64,000 nt of DNA from Modestobacter sp. Leaf380 (GCF_001424485.1 NZ_LMQC01000012.1:333012-397011); one strand, 5' to 3'; positions 51,548-60,463 are shown, counted from the stretch's first letter. A program made the numbers and translations. The notes: generated from the letters alone by a model not told the origin.

Positions 51548-52516
51548 ATGGATCAGACACACCTGGGCCGCAGTGGTCTCTCGGTCTCCCGGCTCTGCCT
51601 GGGGACGATGAACTTCGGACCCGAGACCCCCGAGGACGACTCGCACGCGATCATGGACCGCGCCCACGCGGAGGGCGTCAACTTCTTCGACACCGCCAAC
51701 GTCTACGGCTTCGCCGCCGGCAAGGGCCGCACCGAGGAGATCCTGGGCACCTGGTTCGCCCAAGGCGGGCAGCGCCGGGAGAAGACCGTGCTGGCCACCA
51801 AGGTCTACGGCTCGATGACCGACTGGCCCAACGACACGTTCCTGTCCGCCCGCAACCTCGTCCGGGCCTGCGACGCGTCCCTGCGGCGCATGCAGACCGA
51901 CTGGATCGACCTCTACCAGTTCCACCACGTGGACCTGAGGACGCCGTGGGAGGAGATCTGGCAGGCCTGCGAGACCCTCGTCGCGCAGGGCAAGGTGCTC
52001 TACGTCGGGTCCTCCAACCACGCCGGCTGGCAGCTCGCCGCCGCCCAGGAGGCCGCCCGCAACCGGCACTTCACCGGCCTGGTCAGCGAGCAGTCGATCT
52101 ACAACCTGCTGGTCCGCGACATCGAGCGCGAGGTGGTCCCGGCCGCCGAGCACTACGGCATCGGGATCATCCCGTGGAGCCCGCTGCAGGGCGGTCTGCT
52201 CGCCGGTGTCCTGGCGAAGCAGGAGGGCAACCGCCGGACCAGCGAGCGCAACCAGGCCCGCATCGAGGAGGTCCGCCCGCAGCTGCAGCGCTACGAGGAC
52301 CTGTGCGGCGAGTGGGGCCTGTCCCCCGCCGACGTCGGCATCGCCTGGCTGCTCAGCCGGCCGGCGGTGACCGCGCCGATCATCGGGCCGCGGACGATGG
52401 AGCAGTTCGAGTCCTCGCTGTCCGCCGTCGAGATCACCCTGGACGACTCCCAGCTCGCCGCGCTCGACGAGGTGTTCCCGGGCCACCGGACGGCCCCGGA
52501 GGACTACGCCTGGTGA
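51548..52516 (+). CDS. aldo/keto reductase
   Basis: 322 residues. NADPH-dependent carbonyl reductase, TIM barrel. Catalytic tetrad visible: Asp and Tyr in FFDTANVYGFAAGKG, Lys in VLATKVYGSM, His in LYQFHHVDLRTPWEE. NADP loop IIGPRTMEQFESSL near the C-terminus. It resembles the AKR11/12-like group found with sugar or oxidative stress genes. The 3' end overlaps the convergent ThpR gene by 13 bases. Confidence 0.94.
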   Translation: MDQTHLGRSGLSVSRLCLGTMNFGPETPEDDSHAIMDRAHAEGVNFFDTANVYGFAAGKGRTEEILGTWFAQGGQRREKTVLATKVYGSMTDWPNDTFLSARNLVRACDASLRRMQTDWIDLYQFHHVDLRTPWEEIWQACETLVAQGKVLYVGSSNHAGWQLAAAQEAARNRHFTGLVSEQSIYNLLVRDIEREVVPAAEHYGIGIIPWSPLQGGLLAGVLAKQEGNRRTSERNQARIEEVRPQLQRYEDLCGEWGLSPADVGIAWLLSRPAVTAPIIGPRTMEQFESSLSAVEITLDDSQLAALDEVFPGHRTAPEDYAW

Positions 52517-53061
52517 GCTGAGGGCCAGCCGGTGACGCGCTCGTGGGGACGGCCCGGCGGGGAGCGCCAGAGCACCACCTCGGTCACCGGCCAGGCCGGC
52601 CCGTGGTCACCGCCCAGGCGGTCGACCAGCTGCGGGTCGGCCTCGCCGGTCCCTGCCCAGCGGCCCAGCGTCAGGTGCGGGGCGTAGGGGCGCTCGTCCA
52701 CCGGCACCCCGGCGTGCCGGGCGGCCGCGGCCAGCCGGTCGGCGACGACCGAGAGCCCATCGACGTCGCCGCCCACCCCGGCCCACAGCACCCGCGGCCG
52801 ACGGCGCCCGAACCGGCCGGCACCGGTCAGCTGCACCGTCACCGGCGGCGCACCGGCCACCACCGGGCCCAGCGCGGACAGCAGCCCGGCCAGCCGGGAC
52901 CCTGGGACGTCGCCGAGGAAGGCCAGCGTGACGTGCCAGCTCTCCGGCGCGGTCCAGCGCGGCGCCCCGGGCAGGTCGCGGACGTCGTCCACCGCGGCGC
53001 GCAGCGCGGTGACGACGGGGGGCGGCGGGCTGACCGCCACGAAGAGCTTGCCGGTGCTCAG
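52504..53061 (-). CDS. thpR: RNA 2',3'-cyclic phosphodiesterase (2'-5' RNA ligase family), CTG start
   Basis: 185 residues. Two HxTx motifs in the right positions, SWHVTLAFLGDVPG and YAPHLTLGRWAGTG, define the 2H phosphoesterase fold of ThpR. The family start KLFVAVSPPPPV is present, but the only in-frame codon that could precede it is CTG 53061, giving LSTGKLFVAV. The CTG overlaps the upstream gene's TGA (CTGA), so coupling could permit this weak start. Role: hydrolysis of cyclic phosphate RNA ends. Confidence 0.87.
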   Translation of the reverse strand: MSTGKLFVAVSPPPPVVTALRAAVDDVRDLPGAPRWTAPESWHVTLAFLGDVPGSRLAGLLSALGPVVAGAPPVTVQLTGAGRFGRRRPRVLWAGVGGDVDGLSVVADRLAAAARHAGVPVDERPYAPHLTLGRWAGTGEADPQLVDRLGGDHGPAWPVTEVVLWRSPPGRPHERVTGWPSAHQA

Positions 53062-53546
53062 CCGCGCGCTCCCGGGGGGCTGAGGACGAGGCCGGCGTCG
53101 ACGAGGGCGGTGACCAGGCGCAGCCGCTCCAGCTCGCGCTCCTCGCCCGGCGCGCACCCGCGCAGCCGGTGGCCGACCTCCAGGGCGGCGGCGGCCTCGA
53201 CGAGCACGTCGTCGTAGGCGGCCTGCAGGCCGGCCCGGTGCGCGGCCGGGGTGCCGGCGGAGACCAGGGCGATCTCCCGGCCGAGCCGCCGCAGGTCCAG
53301 CGCGACCGCCTGCAGGGGACGGCGCCGCGGCTCGGGGACGGCGTTCCCGACGGCGGACCGGGCCCGGGTCGGCCGCCGCCGGGGCGCCCGCAGCCGCAGC
53401 ACGGGCGGACGCAGCACGGGCCGGCGCAGCTGACCGGTGAAGGCGCGCAGCGCGAGGTCCATCAGGGCCGCGCCGACCAGCACCATGGCGACGACGAGGC
53501 CCAGCTGCACGGGCCAGGAGCGGACCACGTCGGCGAGCGGGGGCAC
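53058..53546 (-). CDS. membrane protein of unknown function
   Basis: 162 residues from GTG 53546. One N-terminal membrane helix (VQLGLVVAMVLVGAALMDLA), an Arg/Pro-rich basic linker (RRPVLRPPVLRLRAPRRRP), then a helical domain (LDLRRLGREIALVSAGTPAA, HRAGLQAAYDDVLVEAAAAL, GHRLRGCAPGEERELERLRL). No family recognised. It lies between an MFS transporter and ThpR in one operon. Confidence 0.75.
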   Translation of the reverse strand: MPPLADVVRSWPVQLGLVVAMVLVGAALMDLALRAFTGQLRRPVLRPPVLRLRAPRRRPTRARSAVGNAVPEPRRRPLQAVALDLRRLGREIALVSAGTPAAHRAGLQAAYDDVLVEAAAALEVGHRLRGCAPGEERELERLRLVTALVDAGLVLSPPGARG

Positions 53547-53584
53547 GCGCCGACGGTAGGCCCCGGTGACGGGGGCCACAAGCG

Positions 53585-54925
53585 TCACCGGGACCGTCCG
53601 ACCTGCTCGCCCGGCGCCTCCGCATCGGCCTCGGAGACCACGCCGGCGACAGCCGGGCGGGCCGCGACGGCCTGCGCCGGGGCGGCCGGCAGCGGGTCGA
53701 CGTGCAGGTGCACGCTGGGCGGTGCGACGTGCGCCTCGAGCCGGACGTGGCGGCCACGGGACAGCACCGCCCCGGCGACCACCGCGGCCACCACGACGAC
53801 CACGCCCCCGGAGATCAGCCCCCACGGGGCGCCCAGGTGCTCGGAGACCCAGCCGATGGCCGGCGCACCGATCGGCGTCCCGCCCATGAAGCACATGAAG
53901 TACAGGGCCAGGATCCGGCCGCGGAACTGCGGTTCGACGCCGAGCTGGACGAAGGAGTTGCAGGCCACGCTGAACACCAGCGCGGCCGCACCGGTGGGCA
54001 CCAGCAGCAGCGCGAACGACCAGTAGGTGGGCATCAGCCCGGCGACCACCAGCAGCACCCCGAAGGCGATCGCGGCCAGCAGCAGGAAGCGCTGCAGCGG
54101 GCGGCGGCTGCGCCGGGTGGACAGCAGCGCCCCGCTCAGCGAGCCGACGGCGTACATCGTCGACAGCAGCCCGAACGCCCCGGCGCCCAGGCCGAACACC
54201 TCGCGGGCCATCAGCGCGATGGTGATCTGGCTGTTGAACCCGAACGTGCCGACGACGAAGGCCAGCAGCATCGCCAGCTGCAGGTCCGGGTGCGCCCGGG
54301 TGTAGGCCAGGGCCTCCCGGAGCTGGCCGCGGGACCGGGCGACGGGCGGGCTGTGCTGCAGCTCGGCGTCGCGCATCAGCGACAGCGCCACGATGGTGGC
54401 CGCGAAGCTGGCCGCGTTGACGAAGAACGCCGGTGCGGTGTCCCCGCCGGAGACGGCGATCAGCCCGCCGGCGGCCGCCGGCCCGATCAGCCGGGCGCCG
54501 TTGAACACCGTCGAGTTCAGGCTCACCGCGTTGGCCAGGTTCGCCGGGCCCACCATCTCCGAGACGAACGCCTGCCGGGCCGGGGTGTCCAGCGCGCTGA
54601 CCACCCCGAGCCCCAGGGCCAGGGCGAAGACGTGCCACAGCGCGATGCCACCGGTGGCCACCAGGACCGCCAGGCCCAGGGCCAGCACGCCCATCACCGC
54701 CTGGGTGGCCAGCAGCATCCGGCGCTTGTCGTACCGGTCGGCGAGCACCCCGCCGTAGAAGCTGAACACCAGGGTCGGCCCGAACTGCAGCGCGGTGATC
54801 GCGCCCAGCGCGACCCCGCTGCCGCCCGAGAGCTGCAGCACCAGCCAGTCCTGCCCGATGCGCTGCATCCAGGTCCCGGTCAGCGAGACCAGGTTGGCCG
54901 AGACGAAGAGCCGGAAGTTGTGCAC
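53585..54925 (-). CDS. MFS transporter (MFS_3 type) with problematic start
   Basis: 446 residues, 12 helices. NLVSLTGTWMQRIGQDWLVL, GGVLADRYDKRRMLLATQAV (motif A), DTPARQAFVSEMVGPANLAN and ALYFMCFMGGTPIGAPAIGW are typical of PF05977-like exporters. A 45-residue C-terminal cytoplasmic tail follows. The only canonical in-frame start after the MarR stop is GTG 54925, but a perfect AGGAGGAG (54983-54990) lies 6 bases before an in-frame ACG at 54976 that would give TSDTDSARPAG, the kind of N-terminus homologues have. The gene may use ACG or carry an ATG to ACG change. Probably MarR-regulated. Confidence 0.87.
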   Translation of the reverse strand: MHNFRLFVSANLVSLTGTWMQRIGQDWLVLQLSGGSGVALGAITALQFGPTLVFSFYGGVLADRYDKRRMLLATQAVMGVLALGLAVLVATGGIALWHVFALALGLGVVSALDTPARQAFVSEMVGPANLANAVSLNSTVFNGARLIGPAAAGGLIAVSGGDTAPAFFVNAASFAATIVALSLMRDAELQHSPPVARSRGQLREALAYTRAHPDLQLAMLLAFVVGTFGFNSQITIALMAREVFGLGAGAFGLLSTMYAVGSLSGALLSTRRSRRPLQRFLLLAAIAFGVLLVVAGLMPTYWSFALLLVPTGAAALVFSVACNSFVQLGVEPQFRGRILALYFMCFMGGTPIGAPAIGWVSEHLGAPWGLISGGVVVVVAAVVAGAVLSRGRHVRLEAHVAPPSVHLHVDPLPAAPAQAVAARPAVAGVVSEADAEAPGEQVGRSR

Positions 54926-54994
54926 CCGGAGGGCGCGGAACGCACCGGCCGGGCGGGCGCTGTCGGTGTCAGACGTGGGGGTCTCCTCCTGGGC

Positions 54995-55429
54995 TCACCC
55001 GCTGGCGAGGTCGTCCATGATCCGGGCGGCCTCCCGCAGGGTGGCCCGGTCCTCGGGCGAGAGCTCGTGCAGCCGGCCGGACAGCCACGCCTCCCGAGCC
55101 CGGGCCTCCTCGGTCAGCAGGGCCTCGGCCGCGGGGGTGAGGTCGATGACGACCTGCCGGCCGTCGGTGGGGTGCGGCGTGCGGGTGACCAGTCCCTTGC
55201 CCTCGAGCGCGACGACGACCCGGGTCATCGACGGGGGCTGCACCCGCTCGTGGCCGGCCAGCTCACCCGGGCTCATCGCACCGTGCCGCTTGAGGGTGGA
55301 CAGCGCCGCCAGGTGGGTCAGCGTCACCGAGGTGTCCACCCGCTGGTTCCGCAGCCGGCGGGAGAACCGCATGACCGCCAGCCGCAGGTCGTGGGCCAGC
55401 GCTGCGGTGTCCAGCGTCGTCCGAGCCAC
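54995..55429 (-). CDS. MarR-family transcriptional regulator
   Basis: 144 residues. Winged-helix repressor. DLRLAVMRFSRRLRNQRV, then LTHLAALSTLKRHGAMSPGE, LAGHERVQPPSMTRVVVALE as recognition helix, and TRTPHPTDGRQVVIDLTPAA as wing. GTG 55429 is preferred over GTG 55435 (two codons earlier) because TAGGTT lies 6 bases upstream of it. It heads the MarR-MFS-membrane protein-ThpR operon, and likely represses the MFS exporter. Ligand unknown. Confidence 0.92.
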   Translation of the reverse strand: MARTTLDTAALAHDLRLAVMRFSRRLRNQRVDTSVTLTHLAALSTLKRHGAMSPGELAGHERVQPPSMTRVVVALEGKGLVTRTPHPTDGRQVVIDLTPAAEALLTEEARAREAWLSGRLHELSPEDRATLREAARIMDDLASG

Positions 55430-55464
55430 GGGCACAACCTATCTACTTAGAGGAGGTAAGGAAA
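55430..55464 (-). promoter_or_regulatory. marR promoter and candidate MarR operator
   Basis: An A/T-rich island in otherwise GC-rich DNA. TAGGTT (55436-55441, minus strand) lies 6 bases before GTG 55429; TTTCCT about 17 bases further could be the -35. An inverted CTTA...TAAG repeat (55447-55460) sits over the promoter and would suit autorepression. Confidence 0.45.
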
Positions 55465-55469
55465 GCAGG

Positions 55470-56981
55470 TCAGAAGAGCTGCTGGAGCGGCTCCAGCGCG
55501 AAGTAGACCAGGAACAACGCGGCGACGACCCACATCAGCAGGTGCACGTCGCGGCGCCGCCCGGTGGCCACCCGCAGCAGCACGTAGCTGAGCACGCCTG
55601 CGCCGATGCCGTTGGTGATCGAGTACGTGAACGGCATCAGGGTGATCGTGAGGAACGCCGGGATGACCAGGGACATGTCGCCCCACTCCAGGTCCCGGAT
55701 CTGGCTGATCAGCAGCGCGCCCACGATGACCAGCACGGGGGCGGCGGCCTCCGAGGGCACCACCTGGACCAGCGGGGTGAAGAACACCGCGACCAGGAAC
55801 AGCACGCCCGTGGCCACGCTGGCCAGCCCCGTGCGGGCGCCGTCGGCGACCCCCGCGGTGCTCTCCACGTAGGTCGTGTTGGAGGAGACGCTCGCCGCGC
55901 CGCCGGCCGCGGCGGCCAGGGAGTCCACCAGCAGCACCGGCTGGGACCGGGGCAGGTTGCGGTCCTCGTCGAGCATCTCGCCCTCGGCCCCGACGGCGGT
56001 GACCGTGCCGACGGTGTCGAAGAAGTCCGCGATCATGATCGCGAAGACGATGAGCAGGGCGGCCACGACGCCGATGCGGGAGAACCCGCCGATGAGCGAG
56101 ACGTGCCCGATGATCGAGAAGTCCGGCAGCGCCACGACGTCCTCGGGCAGCGCGGGCACCTGCAGCGCCCAGCCCCGCGGGTTGGTGCCACCGTTGCTCC
56201 CGCCCACCTGCGCGATCGCCTCGACGACGATCGCGAAGACCGTTGTCACGACGATGCCGATGAGCAGCCCGCCGCGCACCCTGCGGACGACGAGCACGCT
56301 GGTCAGGGCCAGACCGACGACGAAGGTCAGCAGCGGCCACCCGGCCAGTGACCCGTCGATGCCGAAGGACAGCGGCACGCTGCCCGACTGCGCCCGCCGG
56401 ACGAAGCCGGCGTCCACCAGACCGATGATGGTCAGGAAGAACCCGATGCCCACGGCGATCGCGGTCTTCAGCTGACCGGGGATCGCCTCGAAGACCGCGC
56501 GCCGGAACCCGGTGAGCACCAGCACGGTGATCAGCAGGCCCTCCAGCACGACCAGGCCCATCACCTCGGGCCAGCTCAGCTGGGTGGCGGCGTAGACCGC
56601 GACGATCGCGTTGATGCCCAGGCCCGCGGCCAGCGCGAACGGGTACCGCCCCACGACGCCCATCAGGATGGTCAGCACCCCGGCCACCAGCGCGGTGACG
56701 GCGGCCACCGAGGCGAAGGGCAGGCTGTTCCCGTCGACGTCGACGCCGGACAGGATGATCGGGTTGAGCACCACGATGTAGGCCATCGTGAAGAAGGTGA
56801 CCAGCCCGCCACGCAGCTCGCGGGCCACGGTCGACCGGCGCTCGGTGATGGAGAAGTACCGGTCCAGGCCGTTCTTCGGCTTGACCCTCGGGCCGGGGCT
56901 GCGCCGGGTGCTGCCCGCCGGGCGGGGCACCTCGACGGCGTCCTCGGTCTCGCGCGGGGTGGGACGGGACGTGTCGGGCAA
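55470..56981 (-). CDS. NCS2 family purine permease (guanine/hypoxanthine, AzgA/PbuG-like)
   Basis: 503 residues, about 12-14 membrane helices. LDRYFSITERRSTVARELRG before GGLVTFFTMAYIVVLNPIIL, ALAAGLGINAIVAVY, FDTVGTVTAVGAEGEMLDED and NTTYVESTAGVADGARTGLA are the signatures of the AzgA-type subfamily (proton-coupled guanine/hypoxanthine/adenine uptake). The only suitable start is TTG 56981 with GGGGGT upstream. It lies upstream of marR but with its own orientation and a promoter between, so probably a separate unit. Confidence 0.92.
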   Translation of the reverse strand: MPDTSRPTPRETEDAVEVPRPAGSTRRSPGPRVKPKNGLDRYFSITERRSTVARELRGGLVTFFTMAYIVVLNPIILSGVDVDGNSLPFASVAAVTALVAGVLTILMGVVGRYPFALAAGLGINAIVAVYAATQLSWPEVMGLVVLEGLLITVLVLTGFRRAVFEAIPGQLKTAIAVGIGFFLTIIGLVDAGFVRRAQSGSVPLSFGIDGSLAGWPLLTFVVGLALTSVLVVRRVRGGLLIGIVVTTVFAIVVEAIAQVGGSNGGTNPRGWALQVPALPEDVVALPDFSIIGHVSLIGGFSRIGVVAALLIVFAIMIADFFDTVGTVTAVGAEGEMLDEDRNLPRSQPVLLVDSLAAAAGGAASVSSNTTYVESTAGVADGARTGLASVATGVLFLVAVFFTPLVQVVPSEAAAPVLVIVGALLISQIRDLEWGDMSLVIPAFLTITLMPFTYSITNGIGAGVLSYVLLRVATGRRRDVHLLMWVVAALFLVYFALEPLQQLF

Positions 56982-57080
56982 GGTGGACCCCCGGATGCGG
57001 CGCCGGACGCTGACCGCGACCCGGCACGTCGGACGACGAGCGGCGACAGCGTGCCACACGCCGCGCCCCCCGGGTCCTCC

Positions 57081-57093
57081 TAGAGTCTCCGGT
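57081..57093 (+). promoter_or_regulatory. leaderless promoter for the DUF2530 gene
   Basis: TAGAGT (57081-57086), seven bases, then GTG 57094, the textbook actinobacterial leaderless arrangement. Confidence 0.5.
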
Positions 57094-57303
57094 GTGCCCG
57101 CGCCGACCCGCCCCTCACCGCCCCCGCTGCGGGTGGACACCGCCCGCGTCGTCCAGGTCGGCGGGGTCCTGTGGGCGGTGGCCCTGGTCGTCGTGCTGCT
57201 GCTGGGCGACCGGCTGGACCGGGTGTGGACCTGGACCTGCGTCTGCGGCGTGGTGCTCGCCGTCGCCGGCCTGGGCATCATGCGCTGGCAGCACCAGCGC
57301 TGA
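57094..57303 (+). CDS. DUF2530 domain-containing small membrane protein
   Basis: 69 residues. Two membrane helices: VVQVGGVLWAVALVVVLLLG and WTWTCVCGVVLAVAGLGIM, joined by DRLDRVW, and ending RWQHQR; this is the DUF2530 pattern. Function unknown. In many actinobacteria it sits near DUF3027 and cold-shock genes, as here. It converges on the DUF3027 gene, leaving 7 bases. Confidence 0.85.
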   Translation: MPAPTRPSPPPLRVDTARVVQVGGVLWAVALVVVLLLGDRLDRVWTWTCVCGVVLAVAGLGIMRWQHQR

Positions 57304-57310
57304 GCGACGC

Positions 57311-58129
57311 CTAGATGGAGTCGTACACCGAGGTGTCGTAGCGGGCGGAGGTGACCACCTCGGCCGGCGGGCCGTCCTGCACCTCGAGGGAGGCCTGGCT
57401 GTGCGCACCGCACCCGTGGTCGACGGTGACGACGTGCCCGTCGGCGGGGGCGTAGGCGTTGGCGCAGACGCCGAGCTCGGAGCGCAGCGAGCCCGCCAGC
57501 GGCATCCAGAACCCGCAGGTGCCGCACGGACCCGGCGCGTGCCGGGCCATCGCCGAGCGGGGCCCGAAGTCGCCGTCGGCCCAGCGGGCCAGCGCGGACG
57601 TGCGGCCCTCGACGGAGAGCACCCGCTCGCGGCCCAGGCCGATCTCCTCGGCGACCACGCGACCGGCCGGGTCGTCCGCGGCGTCGTCGTCGGCGAGGTA
57701 GGAGGGGACGAGGCGGACGTCGTCCTCCGTGGAGGGCAGCACGTCGCCGACCGACAGGTCGCCCGGGCGCAGCCGCTCGTGCCACGGCACCCAGGCCGGG
57801 GCCAGCAGCGCGTCGTCGCCCGGGAGCAGGACGACCTCGTCGACGGTGACCGCGGCGTCGCCGGGGACGTGGGCCAGCGTGACGGCCCAGTGCCAGCCGA
57901 CGTAGCCGGGCAGCTCGGCCTCGAAGGAGTGGGTCAGCACCTCACCGAGCGCCCCGGGGTCGGTGACCTGCTCGCGGTGGGTGCCCTGGTGCGCGCCGAC
58001 CTCGGCAGCGGCACCGGCGGTCTCCACGGCGGCGGCCCGGGCGGTCTCCACGGCGGCGGTCAGCACGTCCAGCGACTCCCCGGAGACGGGGCGGGCGTCG
58101 GGTTCGGGGGCGGGCACGGCGTCGGACAC
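57311..58129 (-). CDS. DUF3027 domain-containing protein
   Basis: 272 residues from GTG 58129. FEAELPGYVGWHWAVTLAHV, EVVLLPGDDALLAPAWVPW, ERLRPGDLSVGDVLP, and RHAPGPCGTCGFWMPLAGSL with ELGVCANAYAPADGHVVTVD (Cys pairs that could bind metal) are diagnostic of DUF3027. Function unknown, conserved in actinobacteria. It is divergent from the MFS-lipoprotein operon by about 70 bases. Confidence 0.9.
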   Translation of the reverse strand: MSDAVPAPEPDARPVSGESLDVLTAAVETARAAAVETAGAAAEVGAHQGTHREQVTDPGALGEVLTHSFEAELPGYVGWHWAVTLAHVPGDAAVTVDEVVLLPGDDALLAPAWVPWHERLRPGDLSVGDVLPSTEDDVRLVPSYLADDDAADDPAGRVVAEEIGLGRERVLSVEGRTSALARWADGDFGPRSAMARHAPGPCGTCGFWMPLAGSLRSELGVCANAYAPADGHVVTVDHGCGAHSQASLEVQDGPPAEVVTSARYDTSVYDSI

Positions 58130-58201
58130 GTGACCATCGTCCCCCACGGGGGGCCCGGAGCGCCCGCGGGGTGACCGGTCGCACCGCCACGGTGGGGCAC
58201 C

Positions 58202-59926
58202 ATGGACGCCGTGTCCGCCGACCCCGCCCCCCGTGCGCGGCGGCGCTGGGGACGGCGCGGGGACGCCGGGTCCACGGCAGGCGCTGCGACGAGCCCGCTG
58301 CAGGTCGCCCGGGTGCACACCCGACCGCTGCCGACGGCAGCGACCACCCCGCCCGGGGACGACTCCCCCACCGTCGTCGCCCCGCTCGGCGACACCTCCC
58401 CGCGGGTCGAGACCTGGCGGCCGGTGCCCGCCGCCGCGCGCGAGCCCGCGCAGCCGACCACCGTCCTGCCACCCGCCGCGGCGCCCTCCGGGGCGCCCGC
58501 CGAACCGGTGCGCGGCCTCGGCGCCCGCCCGGCCAAGCTCACCGTCACCCGGGTCGCCGCGCACCGCACCCGCCAGCTCACCGGCGCCGCGGTCCGCCGG
58601 GTGAACGCCGCCAGCCGCGCCGACGGAGCCGGGGAGAGCGGCCTGGCCGGGCTGCTGTGGGTCAACGCCCTGCACATGGCCGGGGACGCGATGATCGCCG
58701 TCTCGCTGGCCGGCACCCTCTTCTTCGCCGCCTCCACCGACGCCCAGCGCGGCAACGTGGCGCTCTACCTGCTGGTCACCATGGCGCCCTTCGCCGTCGT
58801 CGCGCCGGTGATCGGGCCGCTGCTGGACCGGCTGCAGCGCGGCCGCCGGTGGGCGCTGGCCGGGTCCCTGGTCGGGCGCGCGGTGCTGGCGGTGGTGATG
58901 GCAGCGCACTACGACGACCTCGCGCTCTACCCGGCGGCGCTGGGCGTGCTGGTGCTGTCCAAGGCGCTCAACGTGCTGCGCGCGGCCGTCGTCCCCCGGG
59001 TGCTGCCGGCGCAGATGTCGCTGACCTCGGCCAACGCCCGACTGTCGGTCTTCGGCCTGCTCACCGCCGGGGTCCTCGGTGGCATCGGCGCCGGGATCGC
59101 CCGGTTCGCCGGGTTCGACTGGCTGCTCTACGCCACCGCTGCGGTGTTCGTGCTGTCCGGGCTGCTCGCCGTCCGGCTGCCCGGACACGTGGACGCCCCG
59201 TTGCCCGGGCTGCCGGCCGACGTCCTCACCGACGGGATCGACGCCCAGGGACGGCGCTCCAGGCGCGCCCTGGGCCCGCACGTGGTGACGGCGCTGCGGG
59301 CCACGGCCGCACTGCGCGGGCTGGCCGGCTTCCTCACCATCTTCTCGGCGTTCCTGGTGCAGGCCACCGTCGCCGACGCCTGGGACGCGACGCTGTCGCT
59401 GGGCGTGATCGCCGCGGCCGCCGGGGTGGGCAGCGTCGTGGGCACCGGGATCGGCTCCCGGCTGCACGCGGTCAGCCCGGACAGGCTGGTGCTCGCCGCC
59501 GCCGGGTCGGCCGCGGTCATCACGGTCGCGGCAGCGGTGTTCTACAGCTTCGCGATGGCCGCCGTCGTCGCCGGGGTGTCCGCGATCGCGAACGCGCTGG
59601 GCAAGGTCGCCCTCGACGCGATCATCCAGCGCGAGGTGCGGGAGGAGCTGCGCGCCTCGGCGTTCGCGCGCTCGGAGACGCTGCTGCAGCTGACCTGGGT
59701 CTTCGGCGGCGCGCTGGGGATCGGGCTGCCCACGATCGGCTGGCTGGGGTTCACCGTGGCCGCCTCCCTGCTGACGCTGGCGGTCGGCCTGGTTCTCTGG
59801 GGCGGCCGCCCGAACGCGCCCGCCCCCCGGGTGGACCGTGCCCCCGGGGGCCGTGGCCTGCTCCGCCGGGGCCGCCGCGGCGGGCGGACCGACCGGACAC
59901 AGCAGCAGGAGCAGGGGTGGGCATGA
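58202..59926 (+). CDS. MFS transporter with long disordered N-terminus
   Basis: 574 residues. The first 130 or so are a Pro/Ala/Arg-rich cytoplasmic region (GDDSPTVVAPLGDTSPRVE) followed by AKLTVTRVAAHRTRQLTGAA. About 12 helices follow (LHMAGDAMIAVSLAGTLFFA, APVIGPLLDRLQRGRRWALA as motif A, SLTSANARLSVFGLLTAGVL). A positively charged tail ends RTDRTQQQEQGWA. The stop overlaps the next gene (ATGA). Substrate unknown; the DUF3027/MFS/lipoprotein order is recurrent in actinobacteria. Confidence 0.86.
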   Translation: MDAVSADPAPRARRRWGRRGDAGSTAGAATSPLQVARVHTRPLPTAATTPPGDDSPTVVAPLGDTSPRVETWRPVPAAAREPAQPTTVLPPAAAPSGAPAEPVRGLGARPAKLTVTRVAAHRTRQLTGAAVRRVNAASRADGAGESGLAGLLWVNALHMAGDAMIAVSLAGTLFFAASTDAQRGNVALYLLVTMAPFAVVAPVIGPLLDRLQRGRRWALAGSLVGRAVLAVVMAAHYDDLALYPAALGVLVLSKALNVLRAAVVPRVLPAQMSLTSANARLSVFGLLTAGVLGGIGAGIARFAGFDWLLYATAAVFVLSGLLAVRLPGHVDAPLPGLPADVLTDGIDAQGRRSRRALGPHVVTALRATAALRGLAGFLTIFSAFLVQATVADAWDATLSLGVIAAAAGVGSVVGTGIGSRLHAVSPDRLVLAAAGSAAVITVAAAVFYSFAMAAVVAGVSAIANALGKVALDAIIQREVREELRASAFARSETLLQLTWVFGGALGIGLPTIGWLGFTVAASLLTLAVGLVLWGGRPNAPAPRVDRAPGGRGLLRRGRRGGRTDRTQQQEQGWA

Positions 59927-60438
59927 GCCGGGTACGCACCGCAGGAGCCGTGCTGGGCGCGGCGGCCCTGCTGGCCGGCTGCAACGCCGGCGGCGCCAGC
60001 GGCGCATCGGGCAGCTCGGACACCGCCCCCACGCTGCGGGTGCAGACCGGCGGCCAGGACGTCCGGGTCTCCCCCACCCAGTACTGCCTGGACGGCGACG
60101 GCCAGCGCTACACCAGCACGCCGCCGATCATCGAGGTCTCCCCCGACAGCACGATCGGGCTCACCGTGGCCGGCGACGTCGCCGAGCAGGGGTGGAGCGT
60201 GCAGGTCTTCGACGACCAGCTCGACGAGCTCATCGGCGAGGTCGACGTGGACTCCGGTACCGGCACCTTCACCGGCATCAACAGCTCCGACGTCGCCCCG
60301 GCGGCCTTCTACCTGGTCGTGGTCGAGGACTCCGACGACGGCGACTGCAACGGGTTGTCCGGCGCGTGGCCGGTCGGCTTCGTGCGCTCCGGGGAGACCG
60401 CACCGACCGACGGCAGCACCCCGACCCCGACCGGCTGA
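59923..60438 (+). CDS. lipoprotein, DUF2771-like
   Basis: 171 residues. Lipoprotein signal with lipobox LLAGC (Cys20) after AGAVLGAAALLAGC; the mature protein has a beta-rich domain (VSPTQYCLDGDGQRYTSTPP, TIGLTVAGDVAEQGWSVQVF, DDGDCNGLSGAWPVGFVRSG) with three further Cys, and a Thr/Pro tail. DUF2771 assignment rests on gene order and pattern. Translationally coupled to the MFS gene. Confidence 0.82.
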   Translation: MSRVRTAGAVLGAAALLAGCNAGGASGASGSSDTAPTLRVQTGGQDVRVSPTQYCLDGDGQRYTSTPPIIEVSPDSTIGLTVAGDVAEQGWSVQVFDDQLDELIGEVDVDSGTGTFTGINSSDVAPAAFYLVVVEDSDDGDCNGLSGAWPVGFVRSGETAPTDGSTPTPTG

Positions 60439-60463
60439 GCCGACCGGGGTCGTCCGTGCGGGC

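Noticed and set aside
57311-60007. Extension of the DUF3027 frame to 60007
   Set aside because: Beyond GTG 58129 it is antisense to the MFS and lipoprotein genes and has no family sequence.
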